Part shown: piece by piece, positions 34,948 to 46,552 of the stretch
Numbering within the stretch: position 1 is the stretch's first letter
Layout of the letters: each line of letters starts with the position of its first letter
Origin: Dipteronia dyeriana
Taxonomy: Eukaryota; Streptophyta; Magnoliopsida; Sapindales; Sapindaceae
Reading direction: 5' to 3'
DNA length: 64,000 nucleotides
Assembly (NCBI GenBank): GCA_032871835.1
Contig: CM065300.1
Coordinates: 2,547,768-2,611,767 of the forward strand
Program-made: the position numbers and the translations under genes
The notes under the pieces: model-generated
What the model was told of the DNA's origin: nothing
Databases searched by the model: none
Seen by the model: only the letters and a program-made list of their open reading frames with translations

Positions 34948-35337
34948 CGATGTTGTGTGACTCTCACCACCTCATCGGTGAGGGTTTGAGTCATATTGTA
35001 AACATTTTACAAACATGTCAGAGCTCCAAAATTTGATCTTGGTATGTCCGAAAAAAATGCCATCATTGATTGTTCAATACAATTTGGTGGTAAATAATAC
35101 TCATTTAAACCGATAATGTTCAATGTTCAACTCTCTATTTAGACCATACGTATGCCCCATATATATATCAAACTAGGTTTTTTAATTGTTATTTTTCTAA
35201 AAAACTTCCCAAATAGACTTGTCAACCTCATAACCTCATTATATCAACCCATGATTTACAATATGTTGACAACTCATAGGCGGCATACATTTGAGAAAAA
35301 AAATTGGAAAGTCTAATATTACACGTATATTCTTATA
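34948..35337. other. Intergenic DNA between two transposon insertions
   Basis: No gene or repeat is recognised in this AT-rich stretch. Confidence 0.6.
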
Positions 35338-36576
35338 TTGTTTGGTTGGAGGGAGAGGGTTGGAGGGGTTGGAGAGACAAAGAGAATAGAGAAGAAGATG
35401 AGAGATCTCAACTCCTTCATGCACACCAAAATCAATCATTCCATCATTAGACGGATGAGATGAGGAGGGATCTCATAGTCAGAAAATGACAACATTACCC
35501 CAGGCCCTGCTCTAAGGGTAGGTATGCCCATGGTTCCGGTCGGTTTCGGTTCCAGTTCCAGTTCCAGTTCCGAAAGGATCTAGAACCCAAATCGAAACCG
35601 TAGACCGACGGTTTCGGTTCCGGTCTGGTTTCACCGGTTCGGTTCTTTTTTGTTACAATTTTTTTTTTACAATTTAGCATAAGAAAAAAAAAATTAAAAA
35701 TATATTTTCTGGAACCAGAACCAGAACCAGAACCAGAACCGGAACCGAACCGCCGGTTCTAACTGTCGGTTCCATGGCGGTTTTTTCGGAGGAGAACCGA
35801 AACCGTACCTTCAGCCCTACTGTTCTGGAACTGGTTCCACTGTTACGGTTCTGAAACCGGTTCTACGGTTACGGATACGGTTACGGTTACGGTTCCGGTT
35901 CCGGTTCCGGAACCGGTTCCACAGTTACGGTTCATTTCACATGGTTACGGTTCGGTTCCATAGGGGGAGCCCAGTGAGACGACCGCCTAGGACCCTCGAC
36001 ATGTAAGGGCCCATAAAGGTTAAAAAAAAAAAATCTTACATATAACCCTTATATGAACTAATAGGCCTATAGAAATGAGTTTAAAAAAGCCTACTGAACA
36101 TCTAATTTTTTCAAACTAATAAACCCGTAAAATGAGTTCAAAATAAGCCCACCAAACATATTTCATTTTAAGAGGCCCAAAAATTTTAAAACCCAATTAT
36201 TAAAGTGTGTTGAATACTCGAATCATAATTCCAACAATAGTTATATTTTATATATTTAAAAAAAGAAAAGAAAAAGAAAAACGGTATAACACTCTTATTA
36301 TATTGATATTTATAAGTATTTATTAGAGGAAAAAAATATAGTAAACATATGTAAAGTATCGAGGGTCTCATTTTTTTGTACTTTGCCTCAAGTCCCGAAA
36401 ATCTCAGGGCCGACCCTGCATTACCCTCTCATTTTTATTACCCTCCAATTTATAAAAGGGTAATATAGTAAACTTATAATTATATACTAATCCATAAATT
36501 CAACTATATTTTCAATACCAAACAACATGAATATCCTCTTCATCCCTCCAACTCTCTCTTCCTTCTACCAAACATA
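35338..36576. mobile_element. AGGGAGG-type MITE, second copy, split by a hAT-type insertion
   Basis: The left part (about 35338-35500: TTGTTTGGTTGGAGGGAGAG) and right part (36427 to about 36576: ATTACCCTCCAATTTATAAA... CTACCAAACATA) align with the two halves of the element at 29272-29669. The middle is replaced by the 918-bp insertion at 35501-36418. Its exact ends are uncertain because another element (36577-37339) abuts its right border. Confidence 0.72.
35501..36418. mobile_element. hAT-type non-autonomous element with GGTTCC-rich repeats, nested in a MITE
   Basis: The insertion starts CAGGCCCTGCTCTAAG and ends, read on the other strand, CAGGGTCGGCCCTGAG. It is flanked by the exact 8-bp duplicate CATTACCC at 35493-35500 and 36419-36426, the hAT signature. 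Inside, 35515-35970 is a dense array of GGTTCCGGTT, GGTTACGGTTACGG and GAACCAGAACCAG units in both orientations that can fold back. The trace TAAGGGTAGG ... CAGCCCTA inside suggests a further nested hAT-like element at about 35512-35821. No transposase is seen. Confidence 0.8.
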
Positions 36577-37339
36577 GGTTCAGTTTGGTATTGCTGTGCT
36601 GTGGGGAGAAGTATTTTTGAAATTGCTGTGGGGGGAATTGCTTTTGGAATTGCTTTTGGAATTGCTTTTGGAATTGCTATGGGAAGAATCAGCTGAGTGT
36701 TTAGTAAACTGATTTTCAAAAGTGCTGTGAGAACTAAAAGCAATTTTAATGTGTTTGGTAAACTAAAATAAAAAGTGTTGTGAGTGTGTAAAATTACTAA
36801 AAGGACATAGACATCTAAATGGTACTAATGTGCTATACTTTATATTTTTCTTGTTTATTTGTGTTTAGTGTTATATAATTATGGTACTTTATTGAATTAA
36901 TTAGCCCCATTTTTTATTCTACTTTATTTAATTAATTAACCTTATTTATTTATTTATTTATTTCTTTATTTTATTCTACTTTATTTTTTTATTTCATTTT
37001 TATTCTATTTTATTGAATTAATTATCCAATTTTTTTTTATACAGTTATGGCAACATTTTATTTTACAGAAATATAAATCCATTTTTTTTGTTAAATTTCG
37101 TTAAAGGCAAGAATAAAGTTGGAAAGTTAGTAAAATTTCATTTAATATCACTGTAGCACGTTTTCTAAAAGCAGAAGCCAAAATCCAAAAGCATGTATTT
37201 GTAGTTTCTCAAAAAATCAGTTGGAAGAAACTAAAAGTGACCAAAAACATTTCCCCGCAATTTTACCAAACACCCTATCTTAGTTATAGAATCAATTTTG
37301 ATCCCAAAAGCAGTCGAAGAAGCAATGTCAAACTAAACC
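36577..37339. mobile_element. Inverted-repeat element of the GGTTCAGTTTGGTATTGC family
   Basis: It starts GGTTCAGTTTGGTATTGC and ends, read on the other strand, GGTTTAGTTTGACATTGC. The 3-bp ATA lies on both sides (36574-36576, 37340-37342). Its left 200 bp match, in inverse orientation, the right end of the element at 43039-44124. Short TTTTGGAATTGC repeats (about 36629-36680) lie near the left end and TTTA repeats near 36943-36963. Confidence 0.75.
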
Positions 37340-37342
37340 ATA

Positions 37343-37802
37343 ATATCAATGGTTTATTTCTCGCAGGGTTGGAGTTTGTCCATCACCCATAATATCGAAT
37401 TCATGTAATATTTAAATAAATAAAAAATCGAAAAGATTATAATATATTAAAAAAAAGGTGAAAATTTGAAGACGGAAAATACGCGCCCTGTGTAGAATAG
37501 CAGGAGAGACAGCTAAGCTAATAAGCTAAAACTCAAACAAGTAAGCAAAGAGAGCAAAAAGAGTACAACCAAATTAGATTGACTAAATAAAGAGCAACAA
37601 AAATAGGTGGTTGTTTGGTTTGTTCATCAGCCGCACTTCGATATCTCCGCACTCTCTCTATTTCATTTCCACTCTTTGAAGTTTTAACGGACTTCTCAAA
37701 GCCCTCTCTCTCTATACATCTTCCTCCTCAGATCTCTCCGTCTCTTCAAACACACTTTTTCAGTCTCTTTTTCTCTCTCAAAATCAAAACCAGAACCGGA
37801 AA
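37343..37802 (+). promoter_or_regulatory. LPD promoter and 5' UTR region
   Basis: The sequence is AT-rich to about 37480, then becomes CT-rich (CTCTCTCTCTATACATCTTCC at about 37700-37720), as is typical of plant 5' UTRs, ending at the ATG at 37803. An in-frame-looking stretch from 37615 lacks an ATG and overlaps the gene start in another frame. Confidence 0.5.
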
Positions 37803-40800
37803 ATGCAGTCCTCGCTATCGCTCTCGCTCTCTCAATCGATAGTCACCGGATCACATTCACAACATCATCATCACTACAACAACAACAACAACAACAGCGC
37901 TCCTCTCGGTTCCTCTCGTTTTTTTCTCCCTACTTCGAAGCCTGTGAATCTCCGATTCTGCGGCTTGCGTAGCGAGGCACTTGGATTCTCCTCCTCTTCA
38001 TCTTCCGTCACTCGCTCTCACTCGAGACGAGTACAGTTATCGACTCGACGGAGCTCCGGAACCGTTAGTGTCTCGGCTTCTGCGGCCGATAACGGAACTT
38101 CTCCTAAGTCGTTCGACTACGATTTGGTCATTATTGGCGCTGGTGTTGGCGGCCATGGAGCTGCTTTGCACGCTGTAGAGAAGGTACGTTGAAATCGTTT
38201 TTTTGTTCATTTTTTGTTATTGCGAACTTTGATGCGTATTTGGTGTTCAATTAGTATGCTTATAGTGTTTTTAAGTGTTTTAATTAGTTGTGTTTTAGCT
38301 TACATTGATCCCTTTTTGCCTTGACTGTGATAGTGTTTGATACCTTGCAAATTAAAGCTTAGCTGAGCTTAGCAAAAACTACTCTTCTAAGTAATTGGTC
38401 CTATAGAAATTTTGTTGTTATGGCATCGTGAATACGTGACATTCCACAATTTAAACAAATGCAGTCATCGTTATATTGTGATGAGAAATATGTGTGGTTT
38501 CATGTGGCGCGGAAATTGAAGATTAAAAATATATCGATGATTGTATATTGAGATCATTCTGATATTTGGAAATGTATTCTGATTCTCTCATGTTGTGATC
38601 ACTGCCTTGTATACTGATTTAGTCAATGGGGTGGAATTTAGTAACTGTTTAGTTGTATATTCTTGTTTGATATATAATTTGCAGAAAAAAATAAAGTTGT
38701 TTAAACTTGAATATGATTATTGTAGGGTCTGAAAACTGCCATTATTGAGGGAGATGTGGTGGGAGGAACATGTGTGAACAGAGGGTGTGTTCCTTCTAAA
38801 GCTCTCTTGGCTGTAAGTGGTCGAATGCGTGAACTCCAGAATGAGCATCATATGAAGGCTTTAGGTCTGCAGGTAATACAAGTTAAAACTCTAAGTTCAT
38901 ACATTATCACGCTGTTATTATGTTTTTTTTAAGAGTAATAACGTGTGTTTATAAAAAGGCGGCCACTTCAATTGACTGTGCTTTTACCTTGTAACTTATG
39001 ATAGGTTGCAGCTGCTGGGTATGATAGACAGGGAGTGGCTGATCATGCAAATAATCTTGCTACAAAAATTCGTAATAATTTGACAAATTCAATGAAAGCG
39101 CTTGGTGTGGACATATTGACAGGTTTTGGAACAGTTTTGGTAAGTCTATTTCTTGTATAATCAATCATATGCTCATATTCTATTTTTAATAATATTTATC
39201 TAATGCATAAATCTTATTTATGAAATTGTTCAGGGTCCACAAAAGGTGAAATATGGGAAGGTTGGTTCACCTGACAACATAGTAACTGCAAAAGATATAA
39301 TCATTGCTACTGGTTCAGTCCCATTTGTCCCCAAGGGCATTGAAGTTGATGGTAGATATGAATTTTGTTTGTTTGTCTTATCATGCTATGATTATACTTT
39401 TTTCATTGAAGTTTTGATCAAAGGCACTTCTGGAATTAGAAGCTTGTAATCTTCTATCTCTGCTCACAGGATTTTTGTGATTTGCAGGGAAAACTGTAAT
39501 TACCAGTGACCATGCACTCAAATTGGAGTCCGTTCCTGACTGGATTGCAATCGTAGGAAGTGGTTATATTGGTCTTGAATTCAGTGATGTGTATACTGCA
39601 CTTGGCAGTGAGGTAACACCTCTTTCTTTTTATGAATTTTGGATACTGTTGTTCGCATTAGAATTATATTTTACGTAAGATGAATGAGTGAATTGGTAGT
39701 AAGATCCTTATTTTAGAATTGGAAGGCAAATATTACCTGCTCCTTGCCTGCCGGTAACTCTCACTGGATAAATGAATAGACCTTGATTTTGTCAAGTACA
39801 TTCTCTATCTGTTGGTGAATGGAAGTAATTCTTCTGTTTTGTCATCTTTGGTTTACATCTATTATCTTGTAATGATATCAGAGGAGGGAATCAAGTAACC
39901 AAGAAGGTATGTGCAGGTTACTTTCATTGAAGCTCTAGATCAACTTATGCCTGGATTTGACCCCGAGATAGGTAAGCTGGCTCAAAGGGTTCTCATAAAT
40001 CCTCGGAAAATTGACTACCATACTGGAGTATTTGCATCAAAGGTAATCTGTCACTTGCATTTGTTTGTCTTCTGGTTAACTGTCTTGAGAGGGTGCACTG
40101 ATCTTCTCTGACTTTTTTATAGATTACTCCTGCAAAAGACGGGAAACCAGTCACTATTGAGCTTATTGATGCTAAGACCAAGGAGCCCAAAGATACCTTG
40201 GAGGTAACATGAGTTTTGCTTTCTTGTCAGGGTAGAAAAATATTTTACATATTTTACTAAAATTTTAATTTCTGCTGTCATTTCTTGGTCTACAAGTAGT
40301 CAAGTGCTAGATTACCAACAATTTGATGAAACCCGGTACATGCAACACTCTCTCCTGTTTACGTAGCCAAAATTTGGTTGATTCTAAAGTTTGTTTTAGG
40401 GAGCCTGAATTGGTTAAATTTACAACTTGACATGCATCAAGTTTTGAGACTAAACATTGAACAATGTGGAGCATATTTTTGAAATTACTTTTTTAACTAT
40501 CATCTTCCTAATTTCTATACGTACTCAGTGATGTACAATTCAAAAGTTGTGGAAGTCTGTGCAATTATGATTGCTGAAGTTCTAGTCTTTTCATTGCACT
40601 TTCATTTTGCTACATAGATCTTTGTCTTTGACCACTTGTAACTATTAAACCTCGTTTTAACAGGGAAGCTTCAATAAAAAAACCCAGTTTCCCATCCTGA
40701 TCTTTGCTCCTCTTCTGTTTTTCCTTTATATGATCGTATTCCACCTATGTCATAGCATCTGTTGTAAACTTTTGATTTTGTTTCCACTATATAGGTTGAT

Positions 40801-42374
40801 GCAGCATTAATTGCAACCGGAAGGGCTCCATTTACCAATGGTCTTGGCTTGGAGAATGTAAGTCTTGCTTGACTATTACAGAAATTAAATCCATACTGGT
40901 TCACTAAGAAGAAATATGCATTCAGAGTTTCACTTGTTTTATGATTATATTCTTTTTTCAGATTAACGTAGTAACGCAACGAGGTTTTGTTCCTGTTGAT
41001 GAGCGAATGCGAGTAATTGATGAAAATGGCAATCTGGTTAGTTGTGACGAACATGAGATGTTTTCTTGTATGGCTGTTATGGATTATTGCTGACCCTTGA
41101 TTTTTGATATCAGGTTCCTCACTTATATTGCATTGGAGATGCAAATGGTAAAATGATGCTTGCACATACAGCCAGTGCACAAGGAATTTCAGGTATGTTG
41201 ACAAGGAGCTCTGCATTTTACTGTTCTAAATCTAACTTGTTTCTTTTATACACATTTCATCTTTTGCATTGATCTCGACACAGTGGTTGAACAAGTGACT
41301 GGCCGAGTTCATGTACTCAATCATTTAAGCATCCCAGCTGCTTGTTTCACACATCCTGAAATTAGCATGGTTGGATTGACAGAGGTGAGTGTTTATCTTA
41401 TGAGTATATCGATCATGTACATATGTTGTCATGCATTAATTAACTTGTGCGATAAAGCTAGAGGTCCCATTTATATGTAAATATTTGACATTTTTACCAT
41501 AAGAACGAGATTGGAATAAGAGAACTTATCAGTATCTTTAATTTCCAAACTTGACAGCCTCAAGCAAGGGAAAAGGGTGAGAAGGAGGGATTCGAAATAA
41601 GTGTGGCTAAGACAAGTTTCAAAGCTAACACAAAAGCCCTGGCTGAAAATGAAGGGGAGGGACTTGCTAAGGTTATTTTTCTCGACCCAACCTTTTTATG
41701 TGATTCCTGTATGAAACTTCCATAGTTGGATATAGAGATGGCCTCTTCTGTTGCTAATTTTTCCAATGTTATTTCAATGCAGTTGATTTACAGACCCGAC
41801 AATGGTGAAATTCTTGGAGTTCATATTTTTGGGTTGCACGCTGCAGACCTTATTCATGAAGCATCCAATGCGATTGCATTAGGGACACGTATTCAGGTAG
41901 TTTTCTCTACCAAAATCCTATATTAATGCTGTTATGTTGTTATTTCTTCCTGGAATGCACCATTGTGCCGCGATGGTGCCGCTTCTCTTTGTACGTTACT
42001 CAGTTATTGATTGTGTCCATCTTTTTTGACATTATGCAGGACATCAAATATGCTGTTCATGCACATCCAACTCTGTCCGAAGTTCTTGATGAATTGTTCA
42101 AATCAGCAAAGGTAAGCTTGCAATATTTACATGGAAGTAAATCGCAACAAGCATGGTTACATTTACCAGCAACGACTTTTCCAATCTCCCATAAATAAAA
42201 TCAATGGGAGTCCTTGGGATGCCAATTCTTGATTCATAATTTTCTTTTTATAATCATACAACAATACTGGTTAGCGGACAACCGCATTCCTTCACCTCTC
42301 AAAAGCCTAATTATTTTGCGATACAGGTCAAGGCCCATGCTTCAATTCCAGTAAGTGAACCAGTTGCAGTATAA
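37803..42374 (+). CDS. LPD1: Dihydrolipoyl dehydrogenase, plastidial (E3 of plastid pyruvate dehydrogenase), 15 exons, 592 aa
   Basis: Exons: 37803-38183, 38726-38872, 39005-39139, 39234-39351, 39488-39612, 39917-40042, 40123-40203, 40795-40857, 40962-41036, 41114-41192, 41284-41384, 41558-41671, 41783-41896, 42040-42111, 42327-42374; frame is kept throughout. Residues 1 to about 93 are Ser/Arg-rich, a chloroplast transit peptide. The FAD site GAGVGGHG follows, then the redox pair in [12 protein letters not shown] (Cys143/Cys148), the NAD site GSGYIGLE and the C-terminal HAHPTLSE with catalytic His562/Glu567. The enzyme reoxidises dihydrolipoamide for acetyl-CoA supply to fatty-acid synthesis in the plastid. 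It corresponds to Arabidopsis LPD1/LPD2. Fragments of exons 13 and 15 are duplicated at 46.6-47.8 kb. Confidence 0.96.
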
Positions 42375-43038
42375 AGCTTGTCGACAATTGGGAGTATTAA
42401 ATTTTGAAGGAATTTGCTTGTATTAGGGAGTAGCAAGAAGGAACCCTGAATCACCAGGAAGAAGTAGCAATCAACACGATGACCAGCCTAGAGGACATTC
42501 TAGTTGCAGACAAAACGTCTTCAAGAAAATTGCAGCAATATTTATGATGTATTCCTCTTTGTTCTAAAGTTATTTATCATGCTGTAGAGATATATATACT
42601 TGTGATCAAAATTGTTTTCCTGTCTGAAAACAATTTTCCCAAATACGAGTCATTTGTTGAAGTTATATTTGAATGTTGTATTTTGCTGGAAAAATAATGA
42701 AACTAATAGAAGATATATGATTAAGGCCTGCCGTTAGTCAAAAATGTAATGTGGACTACAAAAACACATCTCCAAAGTAAGAAATGCCCGTACAAATTGG
42801 AGTTCATTTTTGATCATTAGACATCAGTTAAGTGTTGAACTAACTACTTTCTTTAATTATCGAAATCGAATGGAACAAATGCATCACCTTAGATTATAAA
42901 CTTGAGCTGAAACAACTACGACAATAAGGCATAAAACAACACTATAACAAAATTTCATGAGCCAAGCTCTCTCATTAAACCTACAAAGCCATTTCAATAT
43001 AGAAAACCTAATCACAAATCCAAAACTTTGTATTATAA
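42375..43038. other. LPD 3' UTR and flank, part of the tandem duplication
   Basis: No gene. This segment reappears at about 47792-48440 with few changes, so it belongs to the LPD-RPL29 duplicated unit. The first part should be LPD 3' UTR. Confidence 0.75.
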
Positions 43039-44124
43039 GGGTCAGTTTGGTATTGCCTTTCTAGCTGCTTTCGGGGCTAAGAGTGATTCTGGATCAAAGA
43101 CAGGTTGTTTAGTAAAATCGTGGAAAAGTGCTTTAGATCACTTTTAACTTCTCCCAACTGAGTTTTTAAGAAGCTATAAATACATGTTTAATGAATTTTG
43201 ATTAAACTTCACACTTTATCCATTTCTTTTCAACAAATTACCCAAATAAACCAGAAAACTAGAAATCCAGAAATCCTCATCACCGACAAACCACAACGAC
43301 CCCAAAAATCCTCATCACCGACAAACCCAACAACCATGGCCACCGTCGTCGAACCCAGAACCCCCCAGCTTTCAAAAACAACATAATCAAACCAAAAAAA
43401 TCCTCTCCCACCACCAAACCAAACCAACCAAACACAAAAATCTCACACCAAACCACAATCTCTCTCACTTTCTCACGGTCAAAATCAAAATCGAAATCAA
43501 CCGAAATCGAAATCAAAATCAAAACAAAAGCAAACGAAAATCAAAACAAAATCAAACCAAAATGCCCACAAACCCAAACACCAAACATAAACCCAGCCCC
43601 AAACCCAAACGACCACCACCCGATCCAACCCCACCTGAAATCACCACCATCGGTGCCCCACACCGATGCCTAAACCCACACCTGAACCAAAATCAACATG
43701 CCAACAAACCCACACTCGAACCAGGGATCAACGAAAGAGTCGGATTCTATCGGTCAAGGAGTGAGAAGTGAGGGAGAGAAAGAAAGAATCGGGAGAGGGA
43801 AGGAGAGAACGGTGGAGAGGGAAATAGAGAATTAAAGTTTGGATGGATTGTTGAAGAAGAGAAAGAAAGAATCGTGTGTGTGAGAGAATTAGGTTTGAAT
43901 TAGATTTTTTTTTTTTTATTATTATTTTCAATAAAAATATAATTTTTGTTAATATTTATTACAATGATGTCCTTTTAGTAATTTTACAAGGTCACAACAC
44001 TTTTTACCTCTAGTTTACCAAACACATTGAAATTGTTTTTGATTCTCACAACACTTTTAAAAATCAGATTACCAAACACACAACTGATTCTTCCCACAAA
44101 AATTCCACAATGCCAAACCGGGTC
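43039..44124. mobile_element. PIF/Harbinger-like inverted-repeat element with a C-rich core (1086 bp)
   Basis: Ends are GGGTCAGTTTGGTATTG and, on the other strand, GACCCGGTTTGGCATTG, flanked by TAA at 43036-43038 and 44125-44127. Its outer ~200 bp match the element at 36577-37339. The core (about 43240-43900) is unlike the ends: one part is almost G-free on the plus strand (CCAAACCAAACCAACC) and the next is GA-rich (43735-43880). The paralogous site in the second duplicate (near 48465) lacks the element, showing that it inserted into copy 1 only or after duplication. Confidence 0.85.
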
Positions 44125-44127
44125 TAA

Positions 44128-44773
44128 ATTCTATTCGGACTGCGAAAGCAATAGCAGGCACCCAGCACCTATACTTACAATCGATCCAGCTAAAGAAGTA
44201 AGCCAAGACCAAAAAACCATACTTCCAACTGATTCGGCTAAACAAGCAAGTCAAAACTAAGGAACCGCGTAACTAGGCAAATTCCCTCTTGACTACTCAG
44301 TACTCACCAAACTAAACCAATGCTACCTCCTCAACATATGAGTCAAGATAGAAATGACAGCCACACAAAGAACTTCAAGAATGTTCATGAATTTTCCATC
44401 TGCGGACAATGATCTGATTCCCATAACCTTCTTACCATTTAGGTAATTAATAAAGAATGCCAAATAATTCACTTAATTTGCAAGCTATAGGATAGAACAG
44501 AACCCACGAAATAAGCAAATCAATGCAAAACAAAGCAAGAGAAACAGACTTAGAATAATAATAGCTCCTCAATAATAAAAGTTCAAAATTGAATATCTTT
44601 TGCAAACATAACATCAGTGACAATCCTCCTCAACAACAACACAGTGAATAACACTTCAAAAACTGAAATGAACCCTCTAAAATATCATCAAGTCACACTA
44701 CTATATTACTAAAAAGTAAAAAGCAATTGAAAAACAAAAGCAAAACACTAGATCATAAAACTAATCAAAGAGT
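44128..44773. other. Flank downstream of RPL29 copy 1, part of the tandem duplication
   Basis: No gene. Counterpart of about 48470-49094. A small part (about 44369-44452) also occurs a third time at 46553-46635. The end should be RPL29 3' UTR. Confidence 0.7.
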
Positions 44774-45060
44774 CTACTCTTCCTCAGTAGCTGACTCAGC
44801 TGCTTTGTTGTTGTGCTTCCTCGCATACCTCTGGTTCCTCAGGAACTTCGGGTCCATCTATGACAAATAAAAAACAGTAATTCAATAAAATAATCATCAA
44901 AAACGATAATTTAAACCAAAAACAACGACGAGAAGAGAAAGAAAAAAAAAAAAAATACCCCTTTGGTGGAGGTGTGGCGATGCCTTTTGGGTTTCTTGAT
45001 TCCGTTCCTGTGAGCCTTGTGAGATTGGTTGTGTGCTGTGTGATTCTTCGACTTCGCCAT
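44774..45060 (-). CDS. RPL29: 60S ribosomal protein L29 (eL29), copy 1, 2 coding exons, 61 aa
   Basis: Exons (minus): 45060-44959 and 44857-44774, phase 0 junction, GT..AG. The protein is very basic: [20 protein letters not shown] at the start, KKPKRHRH in the middle and [15 protein letters not shown] near the end. Its length matches the plant protein. eL29 sits on the solvent side of the large ribosomal subunit. A 5' UTR intron appears between about 45200 and 45080 (donor AG|GTAGAT). An almost identical protein is encoded at 49095-49374. Confidence 0.95.
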
Positions 45061-45200
45061 CTCTGCTGCTGCTTAAAAAAAAAACAGAAAATAAGTCACA
45101 ATCGCAACAGTCAATACATGAATTTGAAATCGAAAAAAAATAAAACTGTTTTGAAATCAAAAGGGTTTGAGGAGAAACAGAGATGGGTTTAGAAATCTAC

Positions 45201-45330
45201 CTGGGTTGAGAGAAGAGAGTGCGGCTCTGACGGAGTTTTCTCTGCGAGAAGCAAATGTGCAAAATATTTTTACGAAACCCTAATTGAAATAGTAGTGTGT
45301 TTACCGATCTGCATCGAGTGGGCTGGATTA
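45201..45330 (-). promoter_or_regulatory. RPL29 copy 1 proximal promoter: telo-box, one TGGGCT, then duplication breakpoint
   Basis: A telo-box AAACCCTAA is at 45275-45283 and a TGGGCT (AGCCCA on the coding strand) at 45319-45324, as is usual for plant ribosomal protein genes. Similarity to the copy 2 promoter stops at about 45330, so the TGGGCC boxes found farther upstream of copy 2 are absent here. Confidence 0.7.
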
Positions 45331-45740
45331 TAATCAAGCATACTCAATATATATATATATTTTGAGAATGCTATATATTAATATAATAATATACAAACAT
45401 CGCATTAGACCTTAACGTACATAGAATGGCTAATTTTAGTAGAATTCTACCATTGATACGACTAGATATATCCAAAAATAATTTATTTCTCAAATATCCT
45501 TATACAAATCGAATTAGTTGGAAACTTTTTTGGTACGTTACTTGTTTTCTACTAATCCCAAAACAAACCATATACATTGCTAGTTTAGAGTCCGTTTCCA
45601 AAAAAAAAAAAAACATTAAAGTCAGTACGTGTTTATATGTTTGGACTTTCTCTGCTTAGTCTATATATATCAACCATAGCAGCTAGATCAAGTTTGTATA
45701 TTAACGCTTAGTCTGATAATATTGTTAATTATCCTTCTCT
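45331..45740 (+). promoter_or_regulatory. Upstream region of the MADS gene
   Basis: Unique sequence between the RPL29 breakpoint and the MADS start codon, with (TA)n at about 45344-45360. No gene is seen; the promoter presumably lies here. Confidence 0.45.
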
Positions 45741-46325
45741 ATGCAATCACAATGCAACGAAGAAGATGGGATGAGCAGCATGCAAGCATGCAACAAAGAA
45801 GGAGAAATAATAGCAAATCGCAGCAGTGGCAGCAAGAGACCGAAGGGAACTGGTCGGAAGAAGATCGAAATCAAGGAAATCGAGAACAAATTGAGCCGGA
45901 AAGTTGCCTTTTCGAAGCGTCGAAAAGGGTTGTTCAAGAAGGCAGCAGAGATCTGTCAGTTATGTGGTGCTCAGATTGCTGTAATTGTATTCTCTACCAA
46001 GGGAAGGCCGTTTTCTTACGGTTACCCGTCTGTGGAAGACGTTGTGAATCGATTTCTAGGCGAAAATTCAGACGACTCGAACGCCACCCCTTCACCGGAA
46101 GATGCAGCAGAGGAGGAGGAGGAACTGCCACCGTTGGTGGGCGGCGGAGTAGTAGATCAAGAAGGATATTGGTTCGAAGAGTCTATAGAGGGTTTGGATT
46201 CGGAAAAGCTTCAAGAGTACATGTGTTATTTGGAATGTTTGAGGAAGAATTTGGAGCTGAAAGTGGAGGAATTGATTACGAGAAGGACTACCGAGATTGA
46301 TTTCTTGCAAGGATTTGGAGGTTAA
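45741..46325 (+). CDS. Type I (M-alpha) MADS-box transcription factor, AGL62-like, intronless, 194 aa
   Basis: A single exon. The MADS domain spans about residues 38-97: GRKKIEIKEIENKLSRKVAF, then SKRRKGLFKKAAEICQLCGA, then QIAVIVFSTKGRPFSYGYPS. It binds CArG-box DNA as a dimer. The lack of K-box and introns and the SVEDVVNRF follow-on are typical of M-alpha proteins such as AGL62, which act mostly in female gametophyte and endosperm. After an acidic stretch (EDAAEEEEELPP) a short helical C-terminus follows. Start at 45741 is the first ATG; Met at residue 11 is an alternative. It lies between the two duplicated RPL29 copies. An overlapping +2 frame of similar length (45722-46300) is a shadow. 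Confidence 0.9.
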   Translation: MQSQCNEEDGMSSMQACNKEGEIIANRSSGSKRPKGTGRKKIEIKEIENKLSRKVAFSKRRKGLFKKAAEICQLCGAQIAVIVFSTKGRPFSYGYPSVEDVVNRFLGENSDDSNATPSPEDAAEEEEELPPLVGGGVVDQEGYWFEESIEGLDSEKLQEYMCYLECLRKNLELKVEELITRRTTEIDFLQGFGG

Positions 46326-46552
46326 TTATTTTTCATGTATGTGATATATATATATATTTTAGATTTTTTGTTTAGAAGGGAGATTAGAGTTGTTTTTTAT
46401 TTTTGAGACGTTAAAAAAGAAATAAAATTTTAATTTAAAGTTGTATGCAATAACTAGTTTATTTGTTCATGCAACTCATTTTATATATGTTCTTCTATTT
46501 CGGTTATCATCAACAGGTAGCTATGAGAATAGTCTCGGTTGCATATAAGTAG
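46326..46552. other. Downstream flank of the MADS gene
   Basis: AT-rich, no gene. It should contain the MADS 3' UTR. Confidence 0.5.

Noticed and set aside
35515..35970. GGTTCC/GGTTACGG repeats as possible telomeric or CRISPR-like array
   Set aside because: Units are irregular, in both orientations and not the plant telomere repeat TTTAGGG; there are no spacers, and CRISPR does not occur in plant nuclear DNA.
40671..41216. 181-codon open frame on the minus strand
   Set aside because: It runs antisense across LPD exons 8-10 and their introns; the plus-strand exons are well supported and the antisense translation resembles no family.
43198..43771. Proline/threonine-rich open frames near 43.2-43.8 kb
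   Set aside because: They come from the C-rich strand of a transposon core, overlap in several frames and lack family signatures; treated as element sequence.
45722..46300. 192-codon plus-strand frame overlapping the MADS gene
   Set aside because: It is the shifted frame of the MADS coding region; only the frame starting at 45741 gives a MADS domain.
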